DNA of 64,000 bases from Candidatus Limimorpha caballi (GTDB lineage: Bacteria > Bacteroidota > Bacteroidia > Bacteroidales > F082), in the NCBI GenBank assembly GCA_018064605.1, contig JAGHUX010000005.1, positions 186,001 to 250,000 on the forward strand, written 5' to 3'. The position numbers and the translations under genes were made by a program. The notes beneath the pieces were generated by a model that searched no databases, was not told the DNA's origin, and saw nothing but the letters and a program-made list of their open reading frames with translations. Positions 1 through 8,263 of this stretch are shown here, one piece after another. The number at the start of each line of letters is the position of its first letter. Position 1 is the stretch's first letter.

Positions 1-72
1 AACGGTGCGGACTTCGGAGACAATGGCTCAAGACACCCGACGGTTTCGCCGACCAACTTGAATATCAGCTAA
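1..72 (+). CDS. C-terminal end of an unidentified protein (partial)
   Basis: Frame 1 is open from the window edge to a TAA at 70-72 and encodes 23 residues ending in SPTNLNIS. It stops 16 bases before mltG, so it is probably the last codons of an upstream gene in the same transcription unit. Too little is present to recognise a family, and the reading frame could be fortuitous. Confidence 0.4.
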   Translation, partial: NGADFGDNGSRHPTVSPTNLNIS

Positions 73-88
73 TCAACACGGACCACAG

Positions 89-1129
89 ATGAAAAACAAG
101 GCCAAGACACACACTATCATCGCAGTCGCGGGATTTGCAGTTCTTGCGACGCTGCTTTCGTTTGGTTCGCGGCTGATCTGGAGCGGGAACATCGAGACTC
201 CGCATGGCGAAGATGTCTCAATACACATCGCCACAGGTTCTGATTTCCAATCAGTTAAAGACAGCATCAATTCGGTGTGCCGCATCATCAGACCCACTTC
301 TTTTGAGATCCTCGCAAGAAGTCTCAGTTACGTCGAAAACATCAAGCCCGGACATTATGTCATCAAAGACGGCACATCGAACTATCAGTTAGTCAACATG
401 TTACGAACCGGCAGCCAGACACCGGTCAAGGTGATTTTCAACAATGTGAGAACCATCGAGCAGCTTGCCGGAAGAATCAGCTCGCAGATCGAGGCGGATT
501 CAATCTCCATCTTGAATGAGACAAGAAACGACAGCTGTCTGAAGGCGGACGGTTTCAACCAATACAATCACGCAAGTCTCTTCATTCCAAACACTTACGA
601 GTTTTATTGGAACACCGACGCGAAAGGATTCATCAGGAGGATGAAGAGTGAATACGGGAGATTCTGGAACGAATCGCGGCGGCGGAAGGCGGAGCAGCAG
701 GGGCTCACGCCGCTGCAAGTCAGTGTCCTGGCATCCATCGTGGACAGAGAGACGACAAAAGTCTCAGAGATGCGGACTATTGCAGGCGTTTACATGAACC
801 GTCTGAAGAAGGGGATTCCGTTGCAGGCCGACCCGACGCTGGTCTTCGCCTTGGGCGACTACGACATCAAGCGCGTCCTCGACATCCACAAGGAGATTGA
901 GTCGCCGTACAACACCTACAAGCACGCGGGGCTCCCGCCGGGCCCGATTTGCATCCCGTCGATCGAAGCCATCGACGCGGTGCTGAACGCGGAGCAACAC
1001 AAATATTTCTATTTCTGCGCAAAAGACGACCTTTCGGGGTATCATGTCTTCGCGAAAACACTTCACAGGCACAACATCAACGCCGAAAAATACAGGAAGG
1101 CATTAAACAGACAAAGGATTTTCAAATGA
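89..1129 (+). CDS. mltG: Endolytic peptidoglycan transglycosylase MltG (YceG-like)
   Basis: 346 residues. Family role: an inner-membrane lytic transglycosylase that cuts nascent glycan strands and helps set their final length. An N-terminal membrane anchor spans about residues 9-30. The C-terminal YceG domain carries the family signature around ASIVDRET with the expected catalytic Glu at residue 221, followed by the conserved MNRL, QADPT and LPPGPI segments. Length matches the family. The stop TGA overlaps the ATG of the next gene (ATGA at 1126-1129), so the two are probably translationally coupled. Identification is secure from the motif order; the activity is inferred from the family. Confidence 0.95.
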   Translation: MKNKAKTHTIIAVAGFAVLATLLSFGSRLIWSGNIETPHGEDVSIHIATGSDFQSVKDSINSVCRIIRPTSFEILARSLSYVENIKPGHYVIKDGTSNYQLVNMLRTGSQTPVKVIFNNVRTIEQLAGRISSQIEADSISILNETRNDSCLKADGFNQYNHASLFIPNTYEFYWNTDAKGFIRRMKSEYGRFWNESRRRKAEQQGLTPLQVSVLASIVDRETTKVSEMRTIAGVYMNRLKKGIPLQADPTLVFALGDYDIKRVLDIHKEIESPYNTYKHAGLPPGPICIPSIEAIDAVLNAEQHKYFYFCAKDDLSGYHVFAKTLHRHNINAEKYRKALNRQRIFK

Positions 1130-2475
1130 GAGCATTCAAAGCATACGACATCCGCGGAGTATGGGGCAGCGACCTCAACGAAGAAACAGCGTACAGAATC
1201 GGGTATTTCCTGCCTGACATCTTGAAAGCCGACACGTTCCTCGTCGGACGCGACATGCGCCTGTCGTCTGACACCGTCTTCGCGCGACTCACGAAGGGTC
1301 TGAACGACAGAGGTGCTGACGTTGACAGCATCGGACTCTCAACCACACCTCTGATATACTGGGCGACGGCACGTTTCGGCTACGAGGCGTCCGTCATGAT
1401 CACGGCGTCGCACAACCCGTCAAATCACAACGGATTCAAAATCAGCGGGAAAGACGCAAAGCCAATCGGTTATGACACCGGATTGAACGATCTCGAAAAA
1501 CTTGTCGAGTCGGATGCGGGGACACCTGTCGCGAAACGCCGTGGCATCACAAAGGAGATCAACATTCACAGGCAATACCTTGACTTTCAGCGTCAGTTCA
1601 TCGACGACTTCACGGATTTGAGAATCGGGATTGACTGCAGCAACGGGGCGTCGTGCCTGTTCATAAAGGAACTGCTCGGCGACACACCGCATTACATCAA
1701 CGACGTGCTTGACGGCAGCTTCCCCGGTCACGAGCCAAATCCGCTGGAGGCGGTCAACCAGGTGCAAATCAAAGAGACGGTTCTGGAAAACAGATGCGAC
1801 ATCGGCCTGCTTTTCGACGGCGACGCCGACCGTATCACATTCATCGATGAGAAAGGGCGGTTTATCTCTCCCGACCTGATAATCGCTTTCCTAGGCCACT
1901 ATTTCTTCGGAGAAAAGAACCAGAAAGGCATTGTCCTCCAGGACATAAGGTCATCGAGGGCCATCCAGGAACACCTCGGAGCACTCTACGGCACGGAGGT
2001 CGAGACATGGCGCGTGGGAAGAGCCTACGCCGCATTGAGACTCAGAGAGTTGGACGGCTGCTTCGGCGGCGAACTCGCCGGACACTATTATTTCCGCGAC
2101 TTTTACTATTCTGATTCCGGCATAATGGCGGCCTTGCTCGTTCTAAGGCTTCTGGCAAGATTCAAGTCGGAAGGCAAGACGATGTCGCAGATTATCAACG
2201 AGATATCGAGTTATCAAAACTCCGGCGAGATAAACTTCACCATTGAGAGAAAACAGGAGGCCATGGATGCCGTCCGCGACCACTTCATGGGCAGCGAGAA
2301 ACCCGCGCGTTTCCTCGACTTCGACGGCTATCGTCTTGATTATCAAGACTGGTGGCTCAACATCCGGCCATCCAACACAGAGCCTTACCTGAGATTCCTG
2401 GCGGAAGCCAAGTCAAAAGAGAAGCTGCAAAACATAATCGGGGAAGTCACAGAGATAGTCAGCCGATACAGATAA
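1126..2475 (+). CDS. Phosphomannomutase/phosphoglucomutase family enzyme
   Basis: 449 residues from the ATG at 1126, which overlaps the mltG stop; an in-frame extension upstream to 949 lies inside mltG and is rejected. It belongs to the alpha-D-phosphohexomutase superfamily. The phosphoserine loop TASHNPSNHNG places the catalytic Ser at residue 95, and the metal loop FDGDADR and the phosphate-binding RPSNTEP near the C-terminus are intact. The start MRAFKAYDIRG is typical of ManB-type enzymes, which interconvert mannose-6-P and mannose-1-P (often glucose phosphates too) for sugar-nucleotide synthesis. A second, clearly different superfamily member (GlmM) lies at 5373-6755. Substrate preference cannot be decided from sequence. 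Confidence 0.9.
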   Translation: MRAFKAYDIRGVWGSDLNEETAYRIGYFLPDILKADTFLVGRDMRLSSDTVFARLTKGLNDRGADVDSIGLSTTPLIYWATARFGYEASVMITASHNPSNHNGFKISGKDAKPIGYDTGLNDLEKLVESDAGTPVAKRRGITKEINIHRQYLDFQRQFIDDFTDLRIGIDCSNGASCLFIKELLGDTPHYINDVLDGSFPGHEPNPLEAVNQVQIKETVLENRCDIGLLFDGDADRITFIDEKGRFISPDLIIAFLGHYFFGEKNQKGIVLQDIRSSRAIQEHLGALYGTEVETWRVGRAYAALRLRELDGCFGGELAGHYYFRDFYYSDSGIMAALLVLRLLARFKSEGKTMSQIINEISSYQNSGEINFTIERKQEAMDAVRDHFMGSEKPARFLDFDGYRLDYQDWWLNIRPSNTEPYLRFLAEAKSKEKLQNIIGEVTEIVSRYR

Positions 2476-2476
2476 G

Positions 2477-3409
2477 ATGAGGCGCGTCATTCTGTCAATA
2501 TCATTGATTTTCAGTTTGTTCATCGCATCAGCCGGTGAGCCGTCAGAGATTTTGATCAAGGTGAAGACGGAGAGAGACAGAGACGTCAAGCACAACATCG
2601 ACATTGTCTGCGGTGTTATCGGCGGCCTCTACGTCACTTCGATGACGGGTTTATATTTCGCGTGGTACGCCGACTATCCGCAGAGCGGTTTCCATGTCTT
2701 CAACGACAACGCCGAGTGGCTGCAGATGGACAAGATGGGGCACGCCGCGACCGCATACAGTGTCGGGATGATTGGTTACGAGGCATTTAGGGCGGCCGGG
2801 CTTGACGAGACGCGTTCAACCTGGATCGGCGGCTCGCTCGGTTTCGCCTTCCTCACGACCGTCGAGGTCTTCGACGGATTCTCTGAAGGATGGGGGTTCT
2901 CGTGGGGCGACATGGCCGCCAACGCAGCCGGCGCCGGGTTCTTCATCGGACAGCAACTGCTCTGGCATGAGCAACGCATCGCACTGAAATATTCGTTCCA
3001 CACGACGAAATACGCGGATTATCGTCCGGATTTACTTGGGAAGAACTTCATTGAGCAGACGATAAAAGACTACAACGGAATCACGATCTGGGCGTCGTGC
3101 AACATCAAGTCGTTGTTCCTCAAGGAAGAAAGCCGGTTCCCGGCATGGCTCAACGTCGCCGTCGGATACGGCGCCGACGGGATGACAGGAGCGTTCGACA
3201 ACGCGACGGAACATCACGGGCAACCCATCCCGCCATTCGACAGAGAGAGACGATTCCTGCTGTCGCTCGACATTGACCTGACGAGAATCCCGGCACACAA
3301 TAAATTGCTGAAATACACGTTAAAAGCACTAAGTTTCATCAAGATACCGATGCCTGCGATAGAATACAGCACCGGCGGGGAATGGACTGGTTATTGGCTA
3401 TATTTTTAA
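2477..3409 (+). CDS. DUF2279 (YfiM-like) envelope protein
   Basis: 310 residues, starting one base after the phosphomannomutase stop, so in the same operon. An N-terminal signal peptide (about residues 1-20) is followed by a region resembling DUF2279/YfiM: the WLQMDKMGHAATAY segment, then the acidic and aromatic stretch EVFDGFSEGWGFSWGDMAAN near residues 130-150. Hydrophobic stretches near residues 30-50 and 90-165 suggest membrane association. The C-terminal third has alternating polar and aromatic residues. The family has no established biochemical function. The operon with mltG and a sugar-phosphate mutase suggests an envelope role, but that is inference. Confidence 0.75.
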   Translation: MRRVILSISLIFSLFIASAGEPSEILIKVKTERDRDVKHNIDIVCGVIGGLYVTSMTGLYFAWYADYPQSGFHVFNDNAEWLQMDKMGHAATAYSVGMIGYEAFRAAGLDETRSTWIGGSLGFAFLTTVEVFDGFSEGWGFSWGDMAANAAGAGFFIGQQLLWHEQRIALKYSFHTTKYADYRPDLLGKNFIEQTIKDYNGITIWASCNIKSLFLKEESRFPAWLNVAVGYGADGMTGAFDNATEHHGQPIPPFDRERRFLLSLDIDLTRIPAHNKLLKYTLKALSFIKIPMPAIEYSTGGEWTGYWLYF

Positions 3410-3440
3410 ATCAAGACAAAAGGAAAATCAAAGTAAAAAT

Positions 3441-3851
3441 ATGAGAAGATTCTTTCACATCGCAAGTTTGTTCGCGCTGACACTCCTGGTCGGTTGCGGA
3501 CCAGACCCTGAGAAATCAAGGGCTTATTTCAACGAAGGCCTTGATTATCATTATGCCTGCCAATACGAGGAGGCTATCGAACAGTTCCAGAAAGCAATAA
3601 AAACCGACGGCGGAAATTTCGAGGCTTACTATTACCTCGGCTGTTCCTACATGAACCTGAGTCAGAAGGAAGACGCCCTGAACTGCTGGATGAAATCTGT
3701 CGAGATAAAACCCGACTTCGCCGACGGCTACTTCAACATCGGACTGTACCACAGGTTAAACAACGACCGCGACATGGCCTGTTACTATTTCAAATTGGCC
3801 GAGAAATTCGGGCGAAACAGCATGCAGGACTACACGAAATTCTGCGATTAG
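3441..3851 (+). CDS. Small TPR lipoprotein
   Basis: 136 residues. The signal peptide ends in a lipobox, LVGC, with the lipidated Cys at residue 19. About three tetratricopeptide repeats follow (YFNEGLDYHYACQYEEAIEQF, AYYYLGCSYMNLSQKEDALN, GYFNIGLYHRLNNDRDMACY, each with the W/L-G-A spacing of TPRs). Such proteins act as periplasmic scaffolds; no partner is evident. It follows the DUF2279 gene by 31 bases. Its stop overlaps that of the convergent MORN-type gene by four bases. Confidence 0.85.
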   Translation: MRRFFHIASLFALTLLVGCGPDPEKSRAYFNEGLDYHYACQYEEAIEQFQKAIKTDGGNFEAYYYLGCSYMNLSQKEDALNCWMKSVEIKPDFADGYFNIGLYHRLNNDRDMACYYFKLAEKFGRNSMQDYTKFCD

Positions 3852-4411
3852 AAACTACCAAAGTCATCGCTTTCAAGTTCGGGAGCGTTGACTTTGCCTT
3901 CGTCATAGCTGTCAACGGAGACCACGTCACCTTCAGGGCTGTAGGTCTTCCACTCGCCCACCTTTGCCCCGTTTTTATATTGACCTTCAAACTGCGGCAC
4001 GCCTGTCTCATAATATGAGACGCAGAGTCCGTCGAGTACGCCGTTGCGGTAAGTCTCCAGCAAAATCACAGCCCCTTGATTTTCAGAGTAATATAACCAC
4101 TCTCCATCACGTTTCTTGTTTTTGTAAAAACCTGTCGCAATCACGCTGCCATGTTCAGAATACACTTCTATTGTGGCATCTATATGGTTTTCAGAATAGA
4201 CTTTTTTCGCGTGGAGAGCACCTTTTTCATTATAATACACAAACTCACCTACCGGGAATCCGTCAACGAACCTGCCTTTACTTTTGACGGTCCCATTATC
4301 ATGATAATCAGTCCATTGTCCTTGGCGACGCCCCTGTTTGTCGGTCTTGTTCTGCGCTGATGCGAGCATGGAGAATGACATCAGCACCAAGAGGAAACAT
4401 ATTCTTTTCAT
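3848..4411 (-). CDS. Secreted MORN/YwqK-type repeat protein
   Basis: 187 residues with a signal peptide (about 1-19, cleavage near SAQ). The rest is a run of roughly 22-residue units of the form NG-x-KSKG-x-F-x-DG-x-P-x-G-x-F-x-YY, the MORN-like repeat found in proteins often labelled YwqK-family antitoxin in Bacteroidota. The label reflects repeat similarity only: no toxin gene is adjacent and an exported protein would be an odd antitoxin. A promoter-type element TAATTTTG lies just upstream on the minus strand (4435-4428), divergent from the recR promoter. Function unknown. Confidence 0.8.
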   Translation of the reverse strand: MKRICFLLVLMSFSMLASAQNKTDKQGRRQGQWTDYHDNGTVKSKGRFVDGFPVGEFVYYNEKGALHAKKVYSENHIDATIEVYSEHGSVIATGFYKNKKRDGEWLYYSENQGAVILLETYRNGVLDGLCVSYYETGVPQFEGQYKNGAKVGEWKTYSPEGDVVSVDSYDEGKVNAPELESDDFGSF

Positions 4412-4427
4412 TGCATTTAATTTTTTG

Positions 4428-4435
4428 CAAAATTA
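4428..4435 (-). promoter_or_regulatory. Promoter -7 element of the MORN-type gene
   Basis: Reads TAATTTTG on the minus strand, matching the Bacteroidota TAnnTTTG element, 16 bases before the ATG at 4411. It lies back to back with the recR promoter. Confidence 0.6.
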
Positions 4436-4448
4436 TGGATAAATGGCG

Positions 4449-4456
4449 TATTTTTG
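4449..4456 (+). promoter_or_regulatory. Promoter -7 element of recR
   Basis: TATTTTTG matches TAnnTTTG and sits 15 bases before the recR ATG at 4472. The alternative TTG start at 4454 falls inside this element and is therefore unlikely. Confidence 0.7.
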
Positions 4457-4471
4457 CAAAAAAATTTTCAC

Positions 4472-5077
4472 ATGGCCGAATATTCTTCAATTCTGCTTGA
4501 AAAAGCCGTCGATGAACTTGCGAAACTGCCCGGCATCGGGCGGAAAACGGCGTTGCGGCTCGCCCTGCACCTGCTTGGCGAGGAAAAGACCACGACAGAG
4601 ATGCTCACGCAGGCGCTGTCAAACATGAGGAAAAACATTGTGCTATGCAGGCATTGTTACAACATCAGCGACAGTGACATCTGCTCAATCTGTTCCAATC
4701 CGAAGAGGGACAACGGATTGCTGTGCGTCGTCGCCGACATGCGCGACGTCATGGCCATCGAAAGGACGAGTTCGTTCAACGGAGTTTACCACGTCCTCGG
4801 CGGCGTAATCGACCCGATAAACGGAGTATCACCCAACGACTTGAAGATCAAGGAATTGGTCGAGAGAAGCATCAGGGAGGAATTCAGGGAGATAATTCTG
4901 GCGTTGCCAGCCACGATAGAAGGCGACACAACCAACTATTACATTTTCAAGATGTTAAAGCATTTCAAAGGCGACATCACCGTCATCGCCAAGGGCATAT
5001 CGGTCGGTGACGCCTTGGAGTTCGCCGACGAGGTGACGCTCGGGCGGTCGATAACAAACCGCGTGCCGTTCAATTGA
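4472..5077 (+). CDS. recR: Recombination mediator RecR
   Basis: 201 residues from the ATG at 4472. RecR works with RecO (and RecF) to load RecA on gapped DNA. The order of parts is canonical: helix-hairpin-helix with LPGIGRKTALR at residues 19-29, a C4 zinc finger with Cys59, Cys62, Cys71 and Cys74, then a Toprim domain starting at CVVADMRDVMAIE and ending with the GDALEFADEVTLGRSI segment. Length is normal (about 200). Its 3' end overlaps the convergent small gene by eight bases. It has its own promoter and appears monocistronic. Confidence 0.96.
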   Translation: MAEYSSILLEKAVDELAKLPGIGRKTALRLALHLLGEEKTTTEMLTQALSNMRKNIVLCRHCYNISDSDICSICSNPKRDNGLLCVVADMRDVMAIERTSSFNGVYHVLGGVIDPINGVSPNDLKIKELVERSIREEFREIILALPATIEGDTTNYYIFKMLKHFKGDITVIAKGISVGDALEFADEVTLGRSITNRVPFN

Positions 5078-5309
5078 CGTCGGAGTCGTCGAACAGATTC
5101 AACTGGTTTTCGCAGAGATACAATTCCTCCGGGACGCCATACTCGTAATGAGAGATGAAGCGTTCTATGTTCTTCTTGATCAATTTGATAGGAGTCGTCT
5201 TACGCGCCTTGCAGTAATTTCTCAACGACTTGTACTGTCCACGCGTCAGCTTGAAAGTGATGGCGTGATACGAGTGGTTTCTGCGGTGTTTCGTGCTTTT
5301 TTTGTTCAT
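5070..5309 (-). CDS. Small basic protein, possible ribbon-helix-helix fold
   Basis: 79 residues, strongly basic in the first half (MNKKSTKHRRNHSYH) and acidic at the C-terminus (LFDDSDVN). The central AITFKLTRGQYKSLRNYCK stretch followed by a Lys-rich helix looks like the strand-helix-helix pattern of ribbon-helix-helix DNA-binding proteins, but this is pattern reading only. It starts 63 bases downstream of the same-strand glmM, separated from it by a GC-rich hairpin, and may be transcribed by readthrough. A weak promoter-like ACTTTTG lies just upstream. The 3' end overlaps recR tail to tail. I do not recognise the family. Confidence 0.65.
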   Translation of the reverse strand: MNKKSTKHRRNHSYHAITFKLTRGQYKSLRNYCKARKTTPIKLIKKNIERFISHYEYGVPEELYLCENQLNLFDDSDVN

Positions 5310-5329
5310 GTTACATATTTCAAAAGTCA

Positions 5330-5364
5330 GGCGGGCGACGAATCAGCCGGACCCGTCGCCCGCC
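5330..5364 (-). terminator. GC-rich hairpin downstream of glmM
   Basis: Perfect 11-bp inverted repeat GGCGGGCGACG (5330-5340) and CGTCGCCCGCC (5354-5364) around a 13-base loop, nine bases beyond the glmM stop. There is no long T tract, so it may be an attenuator or a 3'-end stabiliser instead of a strong intrinsic terminator. Confidence 0.55.
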
Positions 5365-5372
5365 ATGCGTAT

Positions 5373-6755
5373 TCACATCAGTTTCTTAACCTCGTCGAGC
5401 ATCATCTGCGCGAACCTGTCGGCGTCAGCCTCCGACTTGCCTTCGGAATAGACGCGTATTATCGGTTCGGTGTTTGACTTGCGGAGATGCACCCAGCCGT
5501 CGGCGAAGTCGATTTTCACGCCGTCGATTGTGGTGACCTGCTCGTCTTTGAACTTCTCAGCCATCTTGGCGAGGATGCCGTCGACATCGGTCGCCGGGGT
5601 TAGCTGAATCTTGTTCTTTGACATGTGATAAACCGGGAATTTCTTCTTCAGTTCCGACACTGTGCATTTATTTTCAGCGAGATATGTCAGGAAGAGTCCG
5701 ACACCGACCAGTGCGTCGCGTCCGTAGTGTATTTCGGGATAGATGACGCCGCCGTTGCCTTCGCCGCCGATGACAGCGCCGACCTCCTTCATCTTGGCGA
5801 CCACGTTCACCTCACCGACAGCGGCAGCCGAATACTGCCCGCCGGCCGCGTTTGTCACGTCGCGCAGGGCACGTGTTGACGACAGGTTAGAGACCGTGTT
5901 GCCTTTCTTGTGATCAAGGATGTAGGAGGCGACGGTCACGAGTGTGTATTCCTCGCCGTACATCTCTCCTTTTTCGTTGATGAACGCGAGGCGGTCAACG
6001 TCAGGGTCAACGACGATGCCGAGGTCGGCGCCGCATTCCTTCACCTTGGCGCACGTCTCCACGAGATTCGCCGCGAGCGGCTCCGGGTTATGCGCGAACC
6101 TTCCGGTCACCTCACAGTTGAGTTCCACAATATCTTTCACGCCCAACTTCCTGAGCAACATCGGGATGGCCATCCCGCCCGTCGAGTTGACGCCGTCGAC
6201 GACGACTTTGAAACCAGCTTTTTCAATGACGTCTTTCTTCACCAGCGGGAGCCGGCACACCATGTCAGCGTGGCGTTCCATCCAGCCTTCGGCCAGAGTG
6301 TAAGAGCCGATTTCGTCAATCGGAGAGAACTCGTATTCGTCGTTGGCGGCCTTCCCGAGCAGCCATTTCCCGTCGGCCGCGTCGATGAATTCGCCTTTGT
6401 TGTCGAGGAGTTTCAAGGCGTTCCATTCTTTCGGGTTGTGCGACGCGGTGAGTATCACGCCGCCGTCGGCCTTGAGTTCGGTGACGGCTATTTCGGTTGT
6501 CGGGGTCGTGCTGAGTCCGATGTCGATGACCTCGGCGCCCATCGCCTGGAGGTTGCCGCAGACGAGCTGATTCACCATGGCGCCGGAGAGACGGCCGTCG
6601 CGCCCCACCACGATGCGCGGACGCCGCACGCCGCCGCGTCTGATCAAACAAACAAAGGCTGATGTCAGCCGCACGATGTCAATCGGAGTCAGTCCGTCGT
6701 CAGGTCTGCCGCCTATTGTGCCGCGGAATCCTGAAATAGATTTAATCAATGGCAT
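5373..6755 (-). CDS. glmM: Phosphoglucosamine mutase GlmM
   Basis: 460 residues. Converts glucosamine-6-P to glucosamine-1-P for UDP-GlcNAc, feeding peptidoglycan and LPS. The N-terminus IKSISGFRGTIGG is characteristic of Bacteroidota GlmM. The active-site loop TASHNPKEWNALK places the phosphoserine at residue 105. The metal loop reads DPDVDRLAF, the sugar loop GGEGNGGV, and the phosphate loop RKSNTEPIIRVY near the C-terminus. Length is normal. The ATG at 6755 follows a TAATTTTG promoter element by 22 bases. The choice of GlmM over phosphomannomutase rests on the N-terminal signature and the GGEGNGG loop. Confidence 0.88.
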   Translation of the reverse strand: MPLIKSISGFRGTIGGRPDDGLTPIDIVRLTSAFVCLIRRGGVRRPRIVVGRDGRLSGAMVNQLVCGNLQAMGAEVIDIGLSTTPTTEIAVTELKADGGVILTASHNPKEWNALKLLDNKGEFIDAADGKWLLGKAANDEYEFSPIDEIGSYTLAEGWMERHADMVCRLPLVKKDVIEKAGFKVVVDGVNSTGGMAIPMLLRKLGVKDIVELNCEVTGRFAHNPEPLAANLVETCAKVKECGADLGIVVDPDVDRLAFINEKGEMYGEEYTLVTVASYILDHKKGNTVSNLSSTRALRDVTNAAGGQYSAAAVGEVNVVAKMKEVGAVIGGEGNGGVIYPEIHYGRDALVGVGLFLTYLAENKCTVSELKKKFPVYHMSKNKIQLTPATDVDGILAKMAEKFKDEQVTTIDGVKIDFADGWVHLRKSNTEPIIRVYSEGKSEADADRFAQMMLDEVKKLM

Positions 6756-6777
6756 AGTTTTTATTTTAAAATTCGTG

Positions 6778-6785
6778 CAAAATTA
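6778..6785 (-). promoter_or_regulatory. Promoter -7 element of glmM
   Basis: TAATTTTG on the minus strand, 22 bases before the glmM ATG, divergent from the TPR-gene promoter. Confidence 0.6.
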
Positions 6786-6797
6786 TAATAAATTTAG

Positions 6798-6805
6798 TAC
6801 TTTTG
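6798..6805 (+). promoter_or_regulatory. Promoter -7 element of the TPR-DUF368-aroE-tex group
   Basis: TACTTTTG matches TAnnTTTG, 24 bases before the ATG at 6830. An in-frame TTG at 6803 lies within the element, which argues against a longer protein. Confidence 0.7.
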
Positions 6806-6829
6806 CAAAAAATTTTATTTTCTTCGGAG

Positions 6830-8263
6830 ATGGCTTTTGAAGATGACAATTATATGGATGATGACTTCAACGTTGACGAGCTCGTCAACCGTTTCGAGGA
6901 CATGTTGGAGCAGCAGAAGTCGTATTATTTCGACACCGACGAGCTGAACGTGATCCTCGAGCATTATCTCCAGCATGACGACATCAAAAAGGCCAATATC
7001 GTCGCTGACATCGCAGTGAAGTTCCACCCCGACGACCAGCTCATCAGCATCATAAAGGCGAAACAGCTCATCGCGAATTCGCACGCGCAGGAGGCGCTTG
7101 TCGTTTTGGAGAATGCCGACACCGACAAGGAAGACGCCGACTACCAGATAACTCTCGGGACATGCTACTCGGAGCTCCAGGAGCCGAGGAAGGCGATAAA
7201 GGCCTACATGAAGGCCGTGAGAGCCTTTGAATACAAGGAGTGCGAAGACCTTTACAACTCTATCGCGATTGAATATGAGAACCTCTGCGACTACCAGAAC
7301 GCGCTCGACTTCTACATCAAGGGTCTTAACAGGAAGATCGACCTCGACAGCCAGTATTTTGAGATAAGAAATTGCTATTCGATGCTGAACAAGATGGACG
7401 AGGCCGTCGATTTCTTCCGCGGGGAGATTGACATCGACCCGTACAGCATCCCGGCGTGGATGGCTCTGAGCAGCTGTTACATCAGGAAGAACGACCTCGT
7501 TGCCGCCATCGAGCAGCTCGAGTACGTCCTCGCCATCGACCCGCGCAACCAGAAGGCATACATCGACATCGCGACGGCGTACAACGAACTGGGCAAATTC
7601 GCGCAGACGTTCGACACCATGACGGAAGCGAGACATTACAACGCCGAGTCGCCCCTGCTCTACTGTCTCTACGGCGAGGCGAAGGCCAAGTCGGGCGACA
7701 CCGCCGAGGCGATGAGAAGCTACAAGAAAGCGATGAGACTCGACGGGGACCTGCCGGAAGCATACGCCGGGATAGGCTTCATACTGAGCGATGAAAACAA
7801 CCCGAAGTCAGCGCTGAAGTTCCTGAGACACGCACACAGCCTGGCGCCGTACAACGTCGACTACATGTATGTCATGGTCGAAGAACACAACAAACTCGAG
7901 GAATTCGACAAGGCCCTGAGAGTTGTCAACGAGATCCTGAGCCTGAACCCATACGACGAAAGCGCATACATCAGCATGATGGAGTGCTATGTCCTGAAAG
8001 ACGACGTCGAAAACGCGTTCCTGTCAATAAGAAGAGGCCTCGACATCCTCGGCGACAACGCGCCGCTGCTTTACAGGAAGGCGTTCCTGCATTTCGCGGA
8101 GAAAGAAGACGAGTCGGGACTGCTGACGCTGGAGAAAGCACTGGAGACCGACTACGACGGACATATCGAGTTCCTGAACTTCGACGCGGAGACCCTCACC
8201 GGGAACACGGCCGTCATGGAACTAATCGAAGAATACAGGATTAAAAACAAAAACAAATCATGA
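6830..8263 (+). CDS. Cytoplasmic TPR-repeat protein
   Basis: 477 residues from the ATG at 6830. No signal peptide or membrane segment is visible. The N-terminus is very acidic (DDNYMDDDFNVDE). About ten tetratricopeptide repeats follow from residue 50 to 440, for example QITLGTCYSELQEPRKAIKAY, AYIDIATAYNELGKFAQTFD and AYAGIGFILSDENNPKSALK. TPR arrays mediate protein-protein contacts; the partner is not known. Its stop overlaps the next start (ATGA at 8260-8263), so it is probably co-translated with the DUF368 transporter. Confidence 0.85.
   Translation: MAFEDDNYMDDDFNVDELVNRFEDMLEQQKSYYFDTDELNVILEHYLQHDDIKKANIVADIAVKFHPDDQLISIIKAKQLIANSHAQEALVVLENADTDKEDADYQITLGTCYSELQEPRKAIKAYMKAVRAFEYKECEDLYNSIAIEYENLCDYQNALDFYIKGLNRKIDLDSQYFEIRNCYSMLNKMDEAVDFFRGEIDIDPYSIPAWMALSSCYIRKNDLVAAIEQLEYVLAIDPRNQKAYIDIATAYNELGKFAQTFDTMTEARHYNAESPLLYCLYGEAKAKSGDTAEAMRSYKKAMRLDGDLPEAYAGIGFILSDENNPKSALKFLRHAHSLAPYNVDYMYVMVEEHNKLEEFDKALRVVNEILSLNPYDESAYISMMECYVLKDDVENAFLSIRRGLDILGDNAPLLYRKAFLHFAEKEDESGLLTLEKALETDYDGHIEFLNFDAETLTGNTAVMELIEEYRIKNKNKS

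Noticed and set aside
3848..4411. Antitoxin of a toxin-antitoxin pair
   Set aside because: MORN/YwqK-type repeats are often given that label, but the protein has a signal peptide and no toxin gene is adjacent.
5910..6662. Open frame of 250 codons opposite glmM
   Set aside because: It is antisense to conserved GlmM motifs, His/Arg/Val-rich as expected of a shadow frame, and has no promoter element.
6815..7636. Open frame of 273 codons on the minus strand
   Set aside because: It is antisense to the TPR gene; its repetitive Val/Asp/Leu composition mirrors the TPR codons.
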